A DNA stretch of 64,000 bases, taken from positions 1-64,000 of the forward strand of contig JAKLGV010000008.1 in NCBI GenBank assembly GCA_022710585.1, in the 5' to 3' direction. Positions 41,479-51,683 of this stretch are shown here, piece by piece. This stretch comes from Deltaproteobacteria bacterium. GTDB taxonomy: Bacteria > Desulfobacterota > Syntrophia > Syntrophales > Smithellaceae. The notes below the pieces were generated by a model. That model was not told the DNA's origin, did not search any database, and worked only from the letters and a program-made list of their open reading frames with translations. Numbering within the stretch: position 1 is the first letter of the stretch; every line of letters starts with the position of its first letter. A program made the position numbers and the translations under genes.

Positions 41479-41902
41479 AAAAGGGGTTTCCATATTGGAG
41501 GTCTTGATTGCCATCGTCTTAACGTCTCTGGGGGTGTTGTCGCTTCTGGCGCTCCAACCCACAGGATGGAGATCAATGGCCAAAGCGGATTATGTGGGAC
41601 GGGCCGCAGAAATTCTGTATAACCGGATGCAGTTTTACGAAGCCACCATCGCCAATCCCTGCAATGCTGTAACCACGGGAGCGCAAAATGTGACAACCGT
41701 TACAACCAGCGGCGGCGCCGCCATACGCGGAGACATCACCTATAGTTTAAGTGCGAATATAACGCTGATCGATGCGGATCCGCAAACTTACTCCATATGG
41801 CTTAACGTGACATGGCCGGGCAACACAAAAGGTCTTACCGAAACAATGACCGTTGTCCGTCAGGGAATTTACAGATTTCCAGCGGGGTGTCCGAACGCAT
41901 GA
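41456..41902 (+). CDS. pilV: Type IV pilus minor pilin PilV-like
   Basis: A 148-residue minor pilin overlapping the previous gene by 23 bases. The processing site is KKG|VSILEVLIAIVLTSLGVLSLLALQ with Glu at +5. The head contains RAAEILYNRMQFYEATIANPC and a C-terminal CPNA, typical of PilV heads with a disulfide. It should sit in the priming complex at the pilus tip with PilW, PilX and PilY1. Confidence 0.85.
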   Translation: MLRIICDKKGVSILEVLIAIVLTSLGVLSLLALQPTGWRSMAKADYVGRAAEILYNRMQFYEATIANPCNAVTTGAQNVTTVTTSGGAAIRGDITYSLSANITLIDADPQTYSIWLNVTWPGNTKGLTETMTVVRQGIYRFPAGCPNA

Positions 41903-42630
41903 AAAAGAATCAAGGCGTTTCATTGGTGGAACTTATCGTGGCTCTTTTTATTGCCAGTCTGGTGTTTATGGCCATATTCTCAACGGTAAACACGGCGCAG
42001 CGTTCTGCTTCGGGCGTTGAAAAAAGAAGCGTCGCCCAGCAGGATGTGCGCGGCGCTCTGGAATTAATGTCCGCGGAGATACAAATGGCCTCCTACAATC
42101 CGAATTCCCTGTCCAATATCTGGGTTGATCACACGTCGGTAAATTGCGCCAGTATCGCTGGCGCCAATCTCAACTACAGGGGCATTCGGGAAGCAACAGC
42201 CAACGCGATAACCGTTGAAATGGATATTAATGATAATGGCATCATCGTCAATGCCGGCAGTGATGAGAACGAAGTCATCCGATACGTTTATGATCCGGGC
42301 AACAGGTTCATATCCCGATCCACCAATTGCGGGAATGCGCAGGCTTTTCTGGGAGATACAACGGCCAATCAAAATCGCAAGACGGTTCTGGTGGAAAATA
42401 ATTCGGCGGGAATACCGGTATTCCGCTACTTCAACGGCGCCGGCACGGATATATCAGCCAATGTGGTGGCCAATCCGACCGACCTCACGGTGGGAATACC
42501 GGCCATCAGAAGAGTACAGATTACACTGGTTGCCGATACCGCGGACGCTGACGTGGGGTCCGGCGTTCGCCGGCGGATTGTCTATTCCACAAGCGTCATT
42601 CCCCGCAACCATTTTGCGACGGTTTATTAA
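41899..42630 (+). CDS. pilW: Type IV pilus minor pilin PilW-like
   Basis: A 243-residue minor pilin. ATG at 41899 overlaps the pilV stop as ATGA. Processing site NQG|VSLVELIVALFIASLVFMAIFSTVNTAQ with Glu at +5, followed by the long beta-rich head including RGALELMSAEIQMASYNP, as in PilW. It ends RRIVYSTSVIPRNH, also typical. It acts in the minor pilin tip complex. Translation is coupled to its neighbours. Confidence 0.87.
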   Translation: MKKNQGVSLVELIVALFIASLVFMAIFSTVNTAQRSASGVEKRSVAQQDVRGALELMSAEIQMASYNPNSLSNIWVDHTSVNCASIAGANLNYRGIREATANAITVEMDINDNGIIVNAGSDENEVIRYVYDPGNRFISRSTNCGNAQAFLGDTTANQNRKTVLVENNSAGIPVFRYFNGAGTDISANVVANPTDLTVGIPAIRRVQITLVADTADADVGSGVRRRIVYSTSVIPRNHFATVY

Positions 42631-42643
42631 AGTACAGGAGATA

Positions 42644-43168
42644 ATGGCCGTGAAAAAATATATCATTAAAAATGAAAAAGGATTTGCGCTGATGGCCGCG
42701 CTGCTTGCCTGTCTGATCCTTCTGGCGATCGGCATGCTGGTCATCAACATGTCCACGGGAGAGTTATTCACAACGTCCGCGCTGGTGGGTCAGAAGAAAG
42801 CCATCATCGCCTCGGAAAGCGGCATCACCAAAATCATGAATGACGGGTTCCCGGAAAACTGGACGGCAGCCAATGGTTACACCGTGGATAACAATTGCGG
42901 AGCGTCCAATTTTACCAATTATAATTGGCTCCCCGTTCAAAATTCAACGGATACAACGACGCAATTCGCGGTTTGCGCGCCCCGGGTCAGCACTCGCCCC
43001 TCTATGCCCGCGCCGGGCTATGCCCTGGGCGGAGGAGGCGGAAGCACGGTTTCATATGGTTACATGCGCTACGACACAACAGCCGTAGGAAGAAGTACAG
43101 TATATAATTCAGAAACAAAACTAGATGTCGGTGTCGGATTCGGTCCCGTACCGATAGGAGGGAATTAA
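42644..43168 (+). CDS. pilX: Type IV pilus minor pilin PilX-like
   Basis: A 174-residue protein with the processing site EKG|FALMAALLACLILLAIGMLVINMSTGELFTT. Like PilX proteins elsewhere it lacks Glu at +5 and begins with the run FALM; QKKAIIASESG is the PilX-type end of the stalk. The head is short and ends in a Gly-rich region. ATG at 42644 has GGAG at the right spacing; the frame is open further upstream only because it runs behind pilW. It is next to PilY1, its usual partner. Confidence 0.82.
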   Translation: MAVKKYIIKNEKGFALMAALLACLILLAIGMLVINMSTGELFTTSALVGQKKAIIASESGITKIMNDGFPENWTAANGYTVDNNCGASNFTNYNWLPVQNSTDTTTQFAVCAPRVSTRPSMPAPGYALGGGGGSTVSYGYMRYDTTAVGRSTVYNSETKLDVGVGFGPVPIGGN

Positions 43169-43182
43169 AGGAGGTAATGATT

Positions 43183-46100
43183 ATGCGTAGGAAATTATTA
43201 TGGATGATAATAATTGTCGTGTTGATGATGTCATCCGCCGGAATATCCAGCGCTGATGACGATGCGCTCTGGACGACCACAATAACGCCCGATGCCCTGA
43301 TCGTCCTGGACCTATCGGGCAGTATGGCATGGCTTCCTCACGGTTCGCAACCCACGTTATACGCCTGCGGCGGCAGTTGTAACGAACCGTATTATGAAAC
43401 TCCTCAGTTAAGCGGTGTCCCCTCCAAACTCTATGTTTCAGGCGACAGCTGCTATATTGACGGCCCTTTCACGGTCAATCCACCGGCGGCGACTCCCGAT
43501 ATGCCGACCAGTGATCTCTGGGTTGAGGGATCCACCTGCTATATTGATGGTCCTTTTTATCTCACCAAACCGTCGGACGCCCTGAATCTTGGAACTTATG
43601 TATATATTAACACGAATCAATCCTGCGGTTTTGACGGCCCTTTTTATCCTTCTTCCGGTACCGGCCATACGAAACCCTGCAAGGTCGCCGGAGAAGCAGC
43701 ACAAGGGGAGTGGCAAAATGTCTGTGTTCGATACGGCTGTTGGTGGAGGTGGGGAAACTGCTGCGAGTGGGATTCGCAATGGGTGGTAACATCAGAGGGA
43801 TATCCTGCACTTCCCACTCCGGTCTATAAATCCGATACGGGGACTTGTACAACAGGTCTTTTTTACAGGACATCGGGCACCGGTCACACCACAACATGCA
43901 CGAAATACAAGCAATGCGATGCCCCTGAAACCGGCTACACCGAAACCGATTGCACCACCGGTCCATTCTACAAGACATCCGGCGCCGGTCATACCACATA
44001 TTGCGGAAGCGGTGGTTCCACGTCTAAACAGTGCGATTCTCCGTCACCGGCTTATACGGAAACAACCTGCACCGCCGGTCCTTTCTACAAGACATCGGGA
44101 TCCGGACATACGACCATCTGTCAAAATTGCACAACATCATGCACGCCCTCCGGAACAACCTACAGGTGGAGTGACACAGCCAGTTGCGATGGTCCCTTCT
44201 ACAGTTCTTCCAACAGCGGCGCCAGAAGCGACTGCTCCAAGCTTGCCATTGCCAAACGCTCTCTCTACCAACTTATGGATGCCAATGATTCAGACGATAT
44301 CACAGCAACGGATATAACCTCCCTGGGTATACGGCTGGGCCTCATGCGTTATTATAATTGCGGCAGTGAAGATAATGATACCTCACACACAGATCCCTGG
44401 AACTACGGGTGTACTAAGCTTTCCTGGAGCATGACGCAAAGTGACAATACCACGACAACACCTTATGGGAGCCTTTTCTGCAATAATGCATCATGCGCCT
44501 CGACGGTCAGCGCCTGTACCGTCACCAGTCCGGCCAAGGAATGTATCGCCGGCTATGATAAATCCGGCGGCACACCCATCGGGGACTCGCTTGAAGAAGC
44601 AAAGAAATTTTTAACGTATCACAAGACCATCGATGCCGCGTCGACGTGCCGTCAGAAATCCATCATCCTCATTACCGACGGCGAGGATACCTATGCCTGC
44701 AACGGAAACGGCTCGGATACGAACATATCGCAACGCAGAGCCCCCATTTACTGGGCGAAACAGGCGGCCGATAACAATTTCAAGGTTTATGTGGTGGGAT
44801 TCGGCGCCGACATGCCCACCAATTTACAGGATACCTTGAACTGGGCCGCTTATTACGGAAAAACAAGAAATCCGAACGCGACGCAAAGCGGCGACACCTC
44901 GGCGGTGACCGTAGGTACCAATCCCTGCTCCAATGGAACGGACCCCGCGGGAAAGACGCTCCGCGGTTATGCCTTCATGGCCAGCAACCCTGAAGAACTG
45001 GTGTCTTCTCTGGCTACCGCCCTGTCGTCGATTCTGGAAGCCACGTATTCGTTTTCGACCCAGGCTTCGGTGGCCGCGGCGCGTGTTCAGGAGGAAAACT
45101 TTATTTATGAAGCTTCCTTTGAACCCAAAAATAACTCGGGAACACTCAAAGAACCGTTCTGGACCGGACATCTGAAAAAATATCAGATCGGCGACTCCGG
45201 TTCGGTGATTACACCCCACTGCTGGGATGCCGGTGAGCTATTGAAGATTGCCGATCCCGCGAACCGGAATATGTATACGCTGAAAAACGGTGCAATGACT
45301 TTGTTTAACACGTCGTATATCACGGCAGCGGATCTGGCTGTCGCCGATGACGCGGCCAGAAATCTGGTGGTGGGTTTTTACCGGGGAGAACCGGCATACA
45401 ATCTGGAAAACTGGAAACTGGGAGACTTGTTTCATACGAATCCCGCGATCATCAAAACGCCTCTGCAGTTCTTTTATGACCCGCGGGAATGCACAACATC
45501 ATCGCATAACAGTTTCGTCAGCAACAACATCCGGACTGCGGCAAACGGCAAACAGATAATCCTGGTCGGAGCCAACGACGGTCAACTGCATGCAATTCGC
45601 ACCGGTACCGGTACCGATTGCACCAGCGGTGGAGACGAAGTCTGGAGCTTCATTCCTCCCAATTTTCTCCAGAAGATTTCTCCCATAGCCCATAACTCTC
45701 ATGCCGACCGCGCCTCACTGGCGTCTCATGATTTTTTCGTTGACGGGCCCATTCAGGTCTTTGATGCGTGGCTCGGTTCCGGAAGCGGCATAACGAAGTC
45801 GGCCAGTGACTGGAAAACGCTCGCCGTTTTCGGAGAAGGGGCGGGATCGGGTGCATATCTCTGGAGCTCCTCATCAAACTGCTACTCCACCAGCACAGCC
45901 GCTTTCAGCGCCACGTATTCGGATACGAATCGTTACTACTGCGGATTACACGCTCTGGACGTGACCAATGCCTCAAACGGACCTGTGTATAAATGGCATT
46001 TAAACCCGACAACCGCGCAGGCTCCGTATCTGGGTGAAGCCTGGAGCAAATTCCAGACAGGCCGGGTGAAAATCGGCAACAACGAGAAATTTGTCGGTTT

Positions 46101-47208
46101 CGTCGGCGGCGGCTACAACGCTTCCGCCTGTCTCGCGCCGAACGGCACCTCTTATCTGTGCACGGCCGGGGCAGCCGACGGTTCTGCGCCCTATCGCGCC
46201 GGCAAGGGATTCTTTGTTGTTGACTTGACCGATGGCAGCATCATTTGGAGTTACACCCACGCCAGTAACGCCAGCATGGATTTTTCTGCCGCCGCGTCTC
46301 CTTATCCCGTGGATACGGATAGCGACGGATTTATCGACACGGTCTATATGGGTGACCTGGGCGGCAATATGTGGCGTTTCCGGCTTTGCCCCAAGGATCC
46401 GAACTGCGCTACCTGCGGCCTGGCCAGTTATAACACTTCTCAGTGTACCTCCTGCACAACATCTGACTGGACGGGCAGTCTTCTTTATGTATCGAACAAC
46501 GCCGAGAGAGGCTCAGGCCTGCCCACGCCCACCAATACGCATAAGCAAATCTTTACGATGGCAACAGCCGCTTATGACACGAACAACAACCTCTGGATAT
46601 TTTTTGGAACAGGGGAGAATAGTGATCCCACCTATCGGCCCACGGATGCGGAACTCGCCGCGGATCCAAGCGGTTTGACGAAAAACAGACTTTACGCGGT
46701 CAAGGAAGACCTGAAAGATCCTGCTTTTACGGACACCTACACCCTGTCGGATCTGCAGAACATCACGTCGACAACGTATGCAGATGCCGACAACAAACAC
46801 GGATGGTATGTCAATCTGGCCACCAATCCTCTGACACGCTCCGACGGAACAACGATTTCCAATCCGAAAGGTGAAAAGATGATTTCTGATCCGACCATAT
46901 TTGGCGGTCTGGTTTATTTTGCAACTTATGTGCCCCATCAGGGAGGAGATGCGGCCTGCGGTCAGGCGGGAGATGCTTTTCTTTACAAACTCAATTATAT
47001 GACCGGAGACCGCTCGGTTGGATCGATGGGGCACGGGATAGGGTCTTCCATTCTGGTGTCTTACCGTCCGGGATTCACGAATGCGGACATCTATGCGACA
47101 ACAAGCGGGGGAGCCGGTACGGGAGCCCTGACCCAGACCATGGGCGAAGCGCCCAAAGAATCCAATATGACAAATATCCTTTACTGGAAAGACAGGCGTT
47201 TACATTAA
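43183..47208 (+). CDS. pilY1: PilY1-type pilus tip adhesin with Cys-repeat insertion
   Basis: A 1341-residue exported protein. Signal peptide MRRKLLWMIIIVVLMMSSAGISSA (about residues 1-24). The MIDAS start of a von Willebrand A domain is DLSGSM with D43, S45 and S47; the domain resumes at SKLAIAKRSLYQLMD (about 352) and ILITDGED (about 495). Between lie seven Cys-rich repeats of the form C-x(2-3)-GPFY-x-(S/T)SG-x-GHT-x2-C. The C-terminal half is the PilY1 beta-propeller with the calcium loop DTDSDGFIDTVYMGDLGGNMWRF. PilY1 promotes pilus extension, adhesion and, in Pseudomonas, surface sensing feeding c-di-GMP. ATG 43183 fits GGAGG better than 43177. It ends the operon. Confidence 0.92.
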   Translation: MRRKLLWMIIIVVLMMSSAGISSADDDALWTTTITPDALIVLDLSGSMAWLPHGSQPTLYACGGSCNEPYYETPQLSGVPSKLYVSGDSCYIDGPFTVNPPAATPDMPTSDLWVEGSTCYIDGPFYLTKPSDALNLGTYVYINTNQSCGFDGPFYPSSGTGHTKPCKVAGEAAQGEWQNVCVRYGCWWRWGNCCEWDSQWVVTSEGYPALPTPVYKSDTGTCTTGLFYRTSGTGHTTTCTKYKQCDAPETGYTETDCTTGPFYKTSGAGHTTYCGSGGSTSKQCDSPSPAYTETTCTAGPFYKTSGSGHTTICQNCTTSCTPSGTTYRWSDTASCDGPFYSSSNSGARSDCSKLAIAKRSLYQLMDANDSDDITATDITSLGIRLGLMRYYNCGSEDNDTSHTDPWNYGCTKLSWSMTQSDNTTTTPYGSLFCNNASCASTVSACTVTSPAKECIAGYDKSGGTPIGDSLEEAKKFLTYHKTIDAASTCRQKSIILITDGEDTYACNGNGSDTNISQRRAPIYWAKQAADNNFKVYVVGFGADMPTNLQDTLNWAAYYGKTRNPNATQSGDTSAVTVGTNPCSNGTDPAGKTLRGYAFMASNPEELVSSLATALSSILEATYSFSTQASVAAARVQEENFIYEASFEPKNNSGTLKEPFWTGHLKKYQIGDSGSVITPHCWDAGELLKIADPANRNMYTLKNGAMTLFNTSYITAADLAVADDAARNLVVGFYRGEPAYNLENWKLGDLFHTNPAIIKTPLQFFYDPRECTTSSHNSFVSNNIRTAANGKQIILVGANDGQLHAIRTGTGTDCTSGGDEVWSFIPPNFLQKISPIAHNSHADRASLASHDFFVDGPIQVFDAWLGSGSGITKSASDWKTLAVFGEGAGSGAYLWSSSSNCYSTSTAAFSATYSDTNRYYCGLHALDVTNASNGPVYKWHLNPTTAQAPYLGEAWSKFQTGRVKIGNNEKFVGFVGGGYNASACLAPNGTSYLCTAGAADGSAPYRAGKGFFVVDLTDGSIIWSYTHASNASMDFSAAASPYPVDTDSDGFIDTVYMGDLGGNMWRFRLCPKDPNCATCGLASYNTSQCTSCTTSDWTGSLLYVSNNAERGSGLPTPTNTHKQIFTMATAAYDTNNNLWIFFGTGENSDPTYRPTDAELAADPSGLTKNRLYAVKEDLKDPAFTDTYTLSDLQNITSTTYADADNKHGWYVNLATNPLTRSDGTTISNPKGEKMISDPTIFGGLVYFATYVPHQGGDAACGQAGDAFLYKLNYMTGDRSVGSMGHGIGSSILVSYRPGFTNADIYATTSGGAGTGALTQTMGEAPKESNMTNILYWKDRRLH
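43440..44240 (+). repeat. Seven degenerate Cys-GPFY-GHT-Cys coding repeats in pilY1
   Basis: Seven units begin near 43447, 43537, 43621, 43846, 43948, 44068 and 44183. The four best (from 43621 on) share GPFY/GLFY, a TSG-x-GHT core and a closing Cys; the first two lack the GHT part and the last has NSGARS in its place. DNA similarity between the units is clear in ACATCsGGs-CCGG-CATAC. Length about 30-40 residues each. Confidence 0.7.
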
Positions 47209-47326
47209 AAAAGAGTGAATAATACTTGACATACAAAAAGGATTAATTCATGTTTTGGAAGGTGAAAACATAAATTCGGGAGATAATTGAAGTAAATAAT
47301 TTTCTTTTCAACGGTTTATCTTGCAG

Positions 47327-47369
47327 TGACAAGCGGCAAATGGTAATAAACGCCGCTTGTCATTTTTTT
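47327..47369 (+). terminator. Strong terminator closing the pilus operon
   Basis: TGACAAGCGGC (47327-47337) and GCCGCTTGTCA (47352-47362) form a perfect 11-bp stem with a 14-base loop, followed by seven T. It separates pilY1 from argS. Confidence 0.88.
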
Positions 47370-47414
47370 ATAATGAAGAACGGGTTGCACCAATGATACC
47401 AATGAGACCAATCA

Positions 47415-49091
47415 ATGAGAGCAATGATGAAAAATAAGATCGCAAAAATAATGGAAAACGCCCTGAAGGCTACCGTGCAAAACGGGTATCTTGCCGATTT
47501 CCAACTGCCTTACCTGGAAGTGGAGCCGCCGGCCAATCCTCAGCATGGTGATTACGCGGCCAACGCGGCGATGATTCTGGCTTCTCAGGTCAAGCAGAAT
47601 CCGCGAAAGATCGCGCAAATTATTCAGGACAATATTTCCGATCCGGAAAATATTATTGAAAAAATACAGATTGCCGGGCCGGGCTTCATTAACTTTTTCA
47701 TCAAAGATAATGTCTGGCATGAAATGCTGAAAGAAATTGAAAAAGACAAAGATCAATTCGGACGCGTCGATCTGGGACAGGGGAAAATAGTCCAGGTGGA
47801 GTTTGTCAGCGCCAATCCCACGGGGCCTTTGCATATCGGGCATGCCCGCGGCGCGGTGGTCGGCGATGTCATCGCCAATCTGTTGACGACGGCGGGATTT
47901 CAGATTTCCAAAGAGTATTATATCAACGACGCCGGCAACCAGATGAACAATCTGGGCAAATCGGTTTTATTCCGCTATCGGGAACTCAGTGGCGAAAAAA
48001 TCGAGTTTCCCGAAACCTGTTACCGCGGCGATTATATTAAAGACATCGCCCGCGACATTCTTGAAAGGGAAGGGGATCAATACCTTCATGCGGATGAGCA
48101 GAAAACAATCAGCTATTTCACACAAGTGGCGGGCAGTGCCATTATGGAAGAAATCAAGGTTGACCTGAAAGATTTCGGCGTCACGTTTGATGAATATTTC
48201 AGCGAGAAGGAACTCTATAAAGACAACGGTGTGGGCAGACTTCTGGATGAATTGCAGAAGCAGGGTTTTATTTATTCGGACGGGGAAACGCTGTGGTTTA
48301 AAACAACCGCTTTCGGCGACGAAAAGGACCGGGTGGTCATTCGCCAGAACGGCGACCCGACGTATTTTGCCGCCGATATCGCGTATCATCAGAATAAATT
48401 CGCCCGCGGTTTTGACGCGGTCATCGACATCTGGGGCGCCGACCATCACGGTTATATGCCGCGGATGTGGGCGGGCATTCAGGCCCTCGGACACGAAAAA
48501 GACGCTTTAAAAATCATTCTGGTCCAACTGGTGAATCTGCTTCGCGGAGGCGTGCCGGTCGCGATGTCCACCCGCTCGGGCGAGTTTGTGACGCTTCGGG
48601 AAGTTCTCGACGAGGTGGGCAAGGATGCCGCGCGCTATAATTTTCTGATGCGCCGGTCCGACAGCCACCTGGATTTCGACCTGGAAGTCGCCAAAAAACA
48701 ATCCAACGAAAATCCTGTGTATTATGTTCAGTACGCTCACGCCCGAATCTGCAGCATTATCAGAATGGCGCAGGATCGCGGCATCGCCGTGCCGGTTGGC
48801 GCGGATGTGAATCTGTCGCTGCTTCAGGAGCCCGAAGAGAAAAATCTGATTAAAATGCTGGTGCGATATCCGGAAATGATTTACGGAGCGGCCAGTTCCC
48901 TGGAGCCGCATCGACTGACCTTTTATCTGAATGAGCTGGCTGGCGTTTTTCATAGCTATTATAACAAAAACAAGGTGATTTCCGATGATCCGCGCTTAAC
49001 CGGGGCCAGGCTTTTCCTGATTAAAATGATGAAAATCGTTCTACAAAATGTTTTAAGTATATTGGGCGTCAGCGCGCCGGAAAAAATGTAA
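47415..49091 (+). CDS. argS: Arginyl-tRNA synthetase
   Basis: A 558-residue class I synthetase. The N-terminal Add-1 domain ([11 protein letters not shown]...[22 protein letters not shown]) is followed by the HIGH motif in [20 protein letters not shown]. The KMSKS loop is the ArgS-typical degenerate [10 protein letters not shown]. The DALR anticodon-binding region closes the protein ([14 protein letters not shown]...[17 protein letters not shown]). The first ATG is 47415; ATG 47427 (MKNKIAKI) is an equal candidate. The SPOR gene follows after 16 bases. Confidence 0.96.
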   Translation: MRAMMKNKIAKIMENALKATVQNGYLADFQLPYLEVEPPANPQHGDYAANAAMILASQVKQNPRKIAQIIQDNISDPENIIEKIQIAGPGFINFFIKDNVWHEMLKEIEKDKDQFGRVDLGQGKIVQVEFVSANPTGPLHIGHARGAVVGDVIANLLTTAGFQISKEYYINDAGNQMNNLGKSVLFRYRELSGEKIEFPETCYRGDYIKDIARDILEREGDQYLHADEQKTISYFTQVAGSAIMEEIKVDLKDFGVTFDEYFSEKELYKDNGVGRLLDELQKQGFIYSDGETLWFKTTAFGDEKDRVVIRQNGDPTYFAADIAYHQNKFARGFDAVIDIWGADHHGYMPRMWAGIQALGHEKDALKIILVQLVNLLRGGVPVAMSTRSGEFVTLREVLDEVGKDAARYNFLMRRSDSHLDFDLEVAKKQSNENPVYYVQYAHARICSIIRMAQDRGIAVPVGADVNLSLLQEPEEKNLIKMLVRYPEMIYGAASSLEPHRLTFYLNELAGVFHSYYNKNKVISDDPRLTGARLFLIKMMKIVLQNVLSILGVSAPEKM

Positions 49092-49107
49092 CTGATTTGA
49101 ACACAAT

Positions 49108-49917
49108 ATGGCCACAGGCAACGAAAAAAATTTTGAATTAAAGATCGGCAAAACGGGAATCATTATCGTCATTGCCGGAATGACGGCCCTGTTGTGCGCG
49201 TCATTTCTGTTCGGTATTGACGTTGGGAAAAATATCGATACGTATCCCGGAAAAATAACATCCCTCCCGCAGAGGGCGCTCGCCCTAGTCTGGCGGCCGG
49301 CGAAACTGCAAATGGCCCAAAGTGTTCCGGAGGAAAATATCAATCTCAACTATCACAAGGCTCTGACCAGCAAGAAAGGTGTATCTGAAATGGAGCCGCC
49401 AATGGAAAAACAGCCGACGGCAACGCCTGTTCAAAGCGAAGAAGAAGCGAATAAGGGAAAATTCAACATTGAAAGCAACAACCAGACCACAGGGGCAAAC
49501 GATAAAAAGGTTGAAAAAGAAGAGCCTCAATCGATTGAACAAATCATCACCAAAGAAGACGTGAAGGAAGGGACAAAAGAGGCTAAAACCAAAAACGAAG
49601 AGAAGAAAGAGGTTGTGGTCAATAAAAAAGAAGAAAAAAATAATGCCAGGGGCAAAGCCGGCGATAAATTCATTGTGCAGGTTGCCGCCCTGAAGGAGAA
49701 ATCGAAGGCCGCTGAAATCAATAAAAAGATGGCGGCGATGGGCTACCACACCCAAATCGTTAAAGCCGACATCAAAGGGAAGGGCACGATGTTTCGGGTG
49801 ATCGCATCAGGCTTCGATGACCAGACAAAAGCGCAAAAAGTTGCTGGTGTGATCGCACAGAAAACGGGAACGAAATGCATCGTCAGAAAAAATGACGCGG
49901 AAGTGAAGAAAAATTAA
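49108..49917 (+). CDS. SPOR-domain membrane protein (DedD/FtsN-like)
   Basis: A 269-residue protein: one membrane helix near the N-terminus (GIIIVIAGMTALLCASFLFGIDVG), a long acidic/basic low-complexity linker rich in Lys and Glu (about residues 90-190) and a C-terminal SPOR domain (FIVQVAALKEKSKAAEINKKMAAMGYHTQIVKADIKGKGTMFRVIASGF). SPOR domains bind denuded septal peptidoglycan, so the protein should gather at the division site. It lies between argS and ffh, an order often seen in Desulfobacterota. Confidence 0.9.
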   Translation: MATGNEKNFELKIGKTGIIIVIAGMTALLCASFLFGIDVGKNIDTYPGKITSLPQRALALVWRPAKLQMAQSVPEENINLNYHKALTSKKGVSEMEPPMEKQPTATPVQSEEEANKGKFNIESNNQTTGANDKKVEKEEPQSIEQIITKEDVKEGTKEAKTKNEEKKEVVVNKKEEKNNARGKAGDKFIVQVAALKEKSKAAEINKKMAAMGYHTQIVKADIKGKGTMFRVIASGFDDQTKAQKVAGVIAQKTGTKCIVRKNDAEVKKN

Positions 49918-49938
49918 AAAAAATACGGTTATGTGATT

Positions 49939-51276
49939 ATGTTTGAAAATCTTTCAGAAAAACTGGATAACATTTTTAAGAAATTAAAAGGGCGGGGAGT
50001 TCTTAACGAGGAAAACGTCAACGCCTCATTGAAAGAAATCCGCATGGCGCTTTTGGAAGCGGACGTCAATTTCAAGGTCGCCAAAGATTTTATTGAAGAT
50101 GTGCGCGGCCTGGCCATCGGCAAAGACGTCCTGGAAAGCATCACGCCCGGCCAGCAGATTGTCAAAATTGTTCACGACCGTCTGGTGGAATTGATGGGCG
50201 GCGTCAGCACCAGCATCCGGTTCGGATCGCGCATCCCGTCGGTGATTATGCTGGTCGGACTGCAGGGCTGCGGCAAGACGACCACAGCCGCCAAACTGGC
50301 TCTTTTGCTGTCCAGAGAAAAGAAAAAGGTCTGTCTGGTTTCCGCCGACGTTTACCGCCCCGCCGCGATCGAGCAGTTGGCTGTTCTCGGCAAACAGATC
50401 AACACCGGTGTATTTGAAGATAAGAAATTAAAAGATCCGGTGGATATCTGCGCGCAAGCCGTGGAGGATGCCCGCAAAAACGGATACGAAGTTCTGATTA
50501 TCGATACAGCCGGACGGCTGCATATTGATAATCCGTTAATGGAGGAATTGCAGAAGATCAAAGCCAGGGTGAATCCGGCGGAAATTCTATATGTCGCCGA
50601 CGCGATGACCGGACAGGACGCCGTGAATGTCGGCTCAAAATTCAATGAAGTGATCGGCATTGACGGCGTCATTATGACGAAAATGGACGGCGACGCGAGA
50701 GGCGGCAGCGCCCTGTCCCTGAAAAAGGTCATCGGCAAGCCCATTAAATTTGTCGGCATCGGTGAAAAAATCGATAATCTGGAAGTCTTTCATCCGGCCA
50801 GAATGGCCTCGCGTATTCTGGGGATGGGCGATATTCTGACGCTGGTGGAAAAGGCACAGGCGAATATTGACCAGAAAGCCGCGCTGGAACTGGAAAAGAG
50901 CATCCGCAAGAACAGCTTTACGCTGGAAGATTTCCGCAACCAGTTGGCGCAGATCAAGAAAATGGGCTCCATGAAAGATATTCTGGGCATGATTCCTGGC
51001 CTGGGCAAAATGAAGGCCCTGAAAGATCTGGAACCGGATGACAGGGAACTGGTCAAAATTACCGCAATCATTGATTCGATGACGAAAGAGGAGCGCTATG
51101 ACTATCTGATGATTGACGGACGGAGAAGAAAGCGAATCGCTCTGGGCAGCGGAACAACGGTTCAGGACGTCAATCTCCTGTTGAAAAACTATACGGAGAT
51201 CAGAAAAATCATGAAAAAATTCAATAAAAAAGATGGTATAAAATCGCTGATGAGGAATTTCCCTTTTAAAATGTAA
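49939..51276 (+). CDS. ffh: Signal recognition particle protein
   Basis: A 445-residue Ffh that, with 4.5S RNA, brings nascent membrane proteins to FtsY. The NG GTPase shows GLQGCGKTTTAAKLA, DTAGRLHIDNPLMEEL and TKMDGDARGG; the M domain has GMIPGLGKM and SIMDSMTKEER-like IIDSMTKEERYDYLMIDGRRRKRIALGSG. ATG 49939 (MFENLSEKL) is preferred to a GTG at 49933. It heads the ffh-rpsP-khpA-rimM-trmD-rplS series. Confidence 0.97.
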   Translation: MFENLSEKLDNIFKKLKGRGVLNEENVNASLKEIRMALLEADVNFKVAKDFIEDVRGLAIGKDVLESITPGQQIVKIVHDRLVELMGGVSTSIRFGSRIPSVIMLVGLQGCGKTTTAAKLALLLSREKKKVCLVSADVYRPAAIEQLAVLGKQINTGVFEDKKLKDPVDICAQAVEDARKNGYEVLIIDTAGRLHIDNPLMEELQKIKARVNPAEILYVADAMTGQDAVNVGSKFNEVIGIDGVIMTKMDGDARGGSALSLKKVIGKPIKFVGIGEKIDNLEVFHPARMASRILGMGDILTLVEKAQANIDQKAALELEKSIRKNSFTLEDFRNQLAQIKKMGSMKDILGMIPGLGKMKALKDLEPDDRELVKITAIIDSMTKEERYDYLMIDGRRRKRIALGSGTTVQDVNLLLKNYTEIRKIMKKFNKKDGIKSLMRNFPFKM

Positions 51277-51339
51277 AAAAGTGTGATAAAAAAATTTTGT
51301 AAAAAAATTATTATTTTAAGGAGGTCATATTAAAAATCA

Positions 51340-51594
51340 ATGGGTGTTAAAATTAGACTGACCCGGATGGGCGCCAAAGGCAAACCTTTTTATCGAATTG
51401 TAGCGGCTGACACAGATTATCCGAGAGACGGCAGATTTCTGGAAATTTTGGGAAATTATGATCCTAAAAAGAATCCGGCGGAAGTGATTATCAAGGAAGA
51501 ACGAGTGAATCACTGGTTGAACAAAGGCGCCAAGGCAACTCTGACAGTGTCTAATTTGCTGAAGAAGAAAGGTATTGAAGCCAAAATTAAATAA
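51340..51594 (+). CDS. rpsP: 30S ribosomal protein S16
   Basis: An 84-residue S16: IRLTRMGAKGKPFYRIVAADTDYPRDGRFLEILGNYDPKKNP is the conserved N-terminal half. The ribosome site AAGGAGGT is strong but 14 bases from the ATG, longer than usual. Normal position between ffh and khpA. Confidence 0.97.
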   Translation: MGVKIRLTRMGAKGKPFYRIVAADTDYPRDGRFLEILGNYDPKKNPAEVIIKEERVNHWLNKGAKATLTVSNLLKKKGIEAKIK

Positions 51595-51683
51595 CGACTC
51601 ACGGCCACAATTTTGTAAGCGAGCGATTTGTTGTTAAAAATTACTTCTAACAGAACACATCAAAATCAGCGGAGGTTATGGCG

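Noticed and set aside
47237..47275. TTGACA box and seven-codon frame after pilY1
   Set aside because: The matching -10 is poor and the frame ends after seven codons, before the operon terminator.
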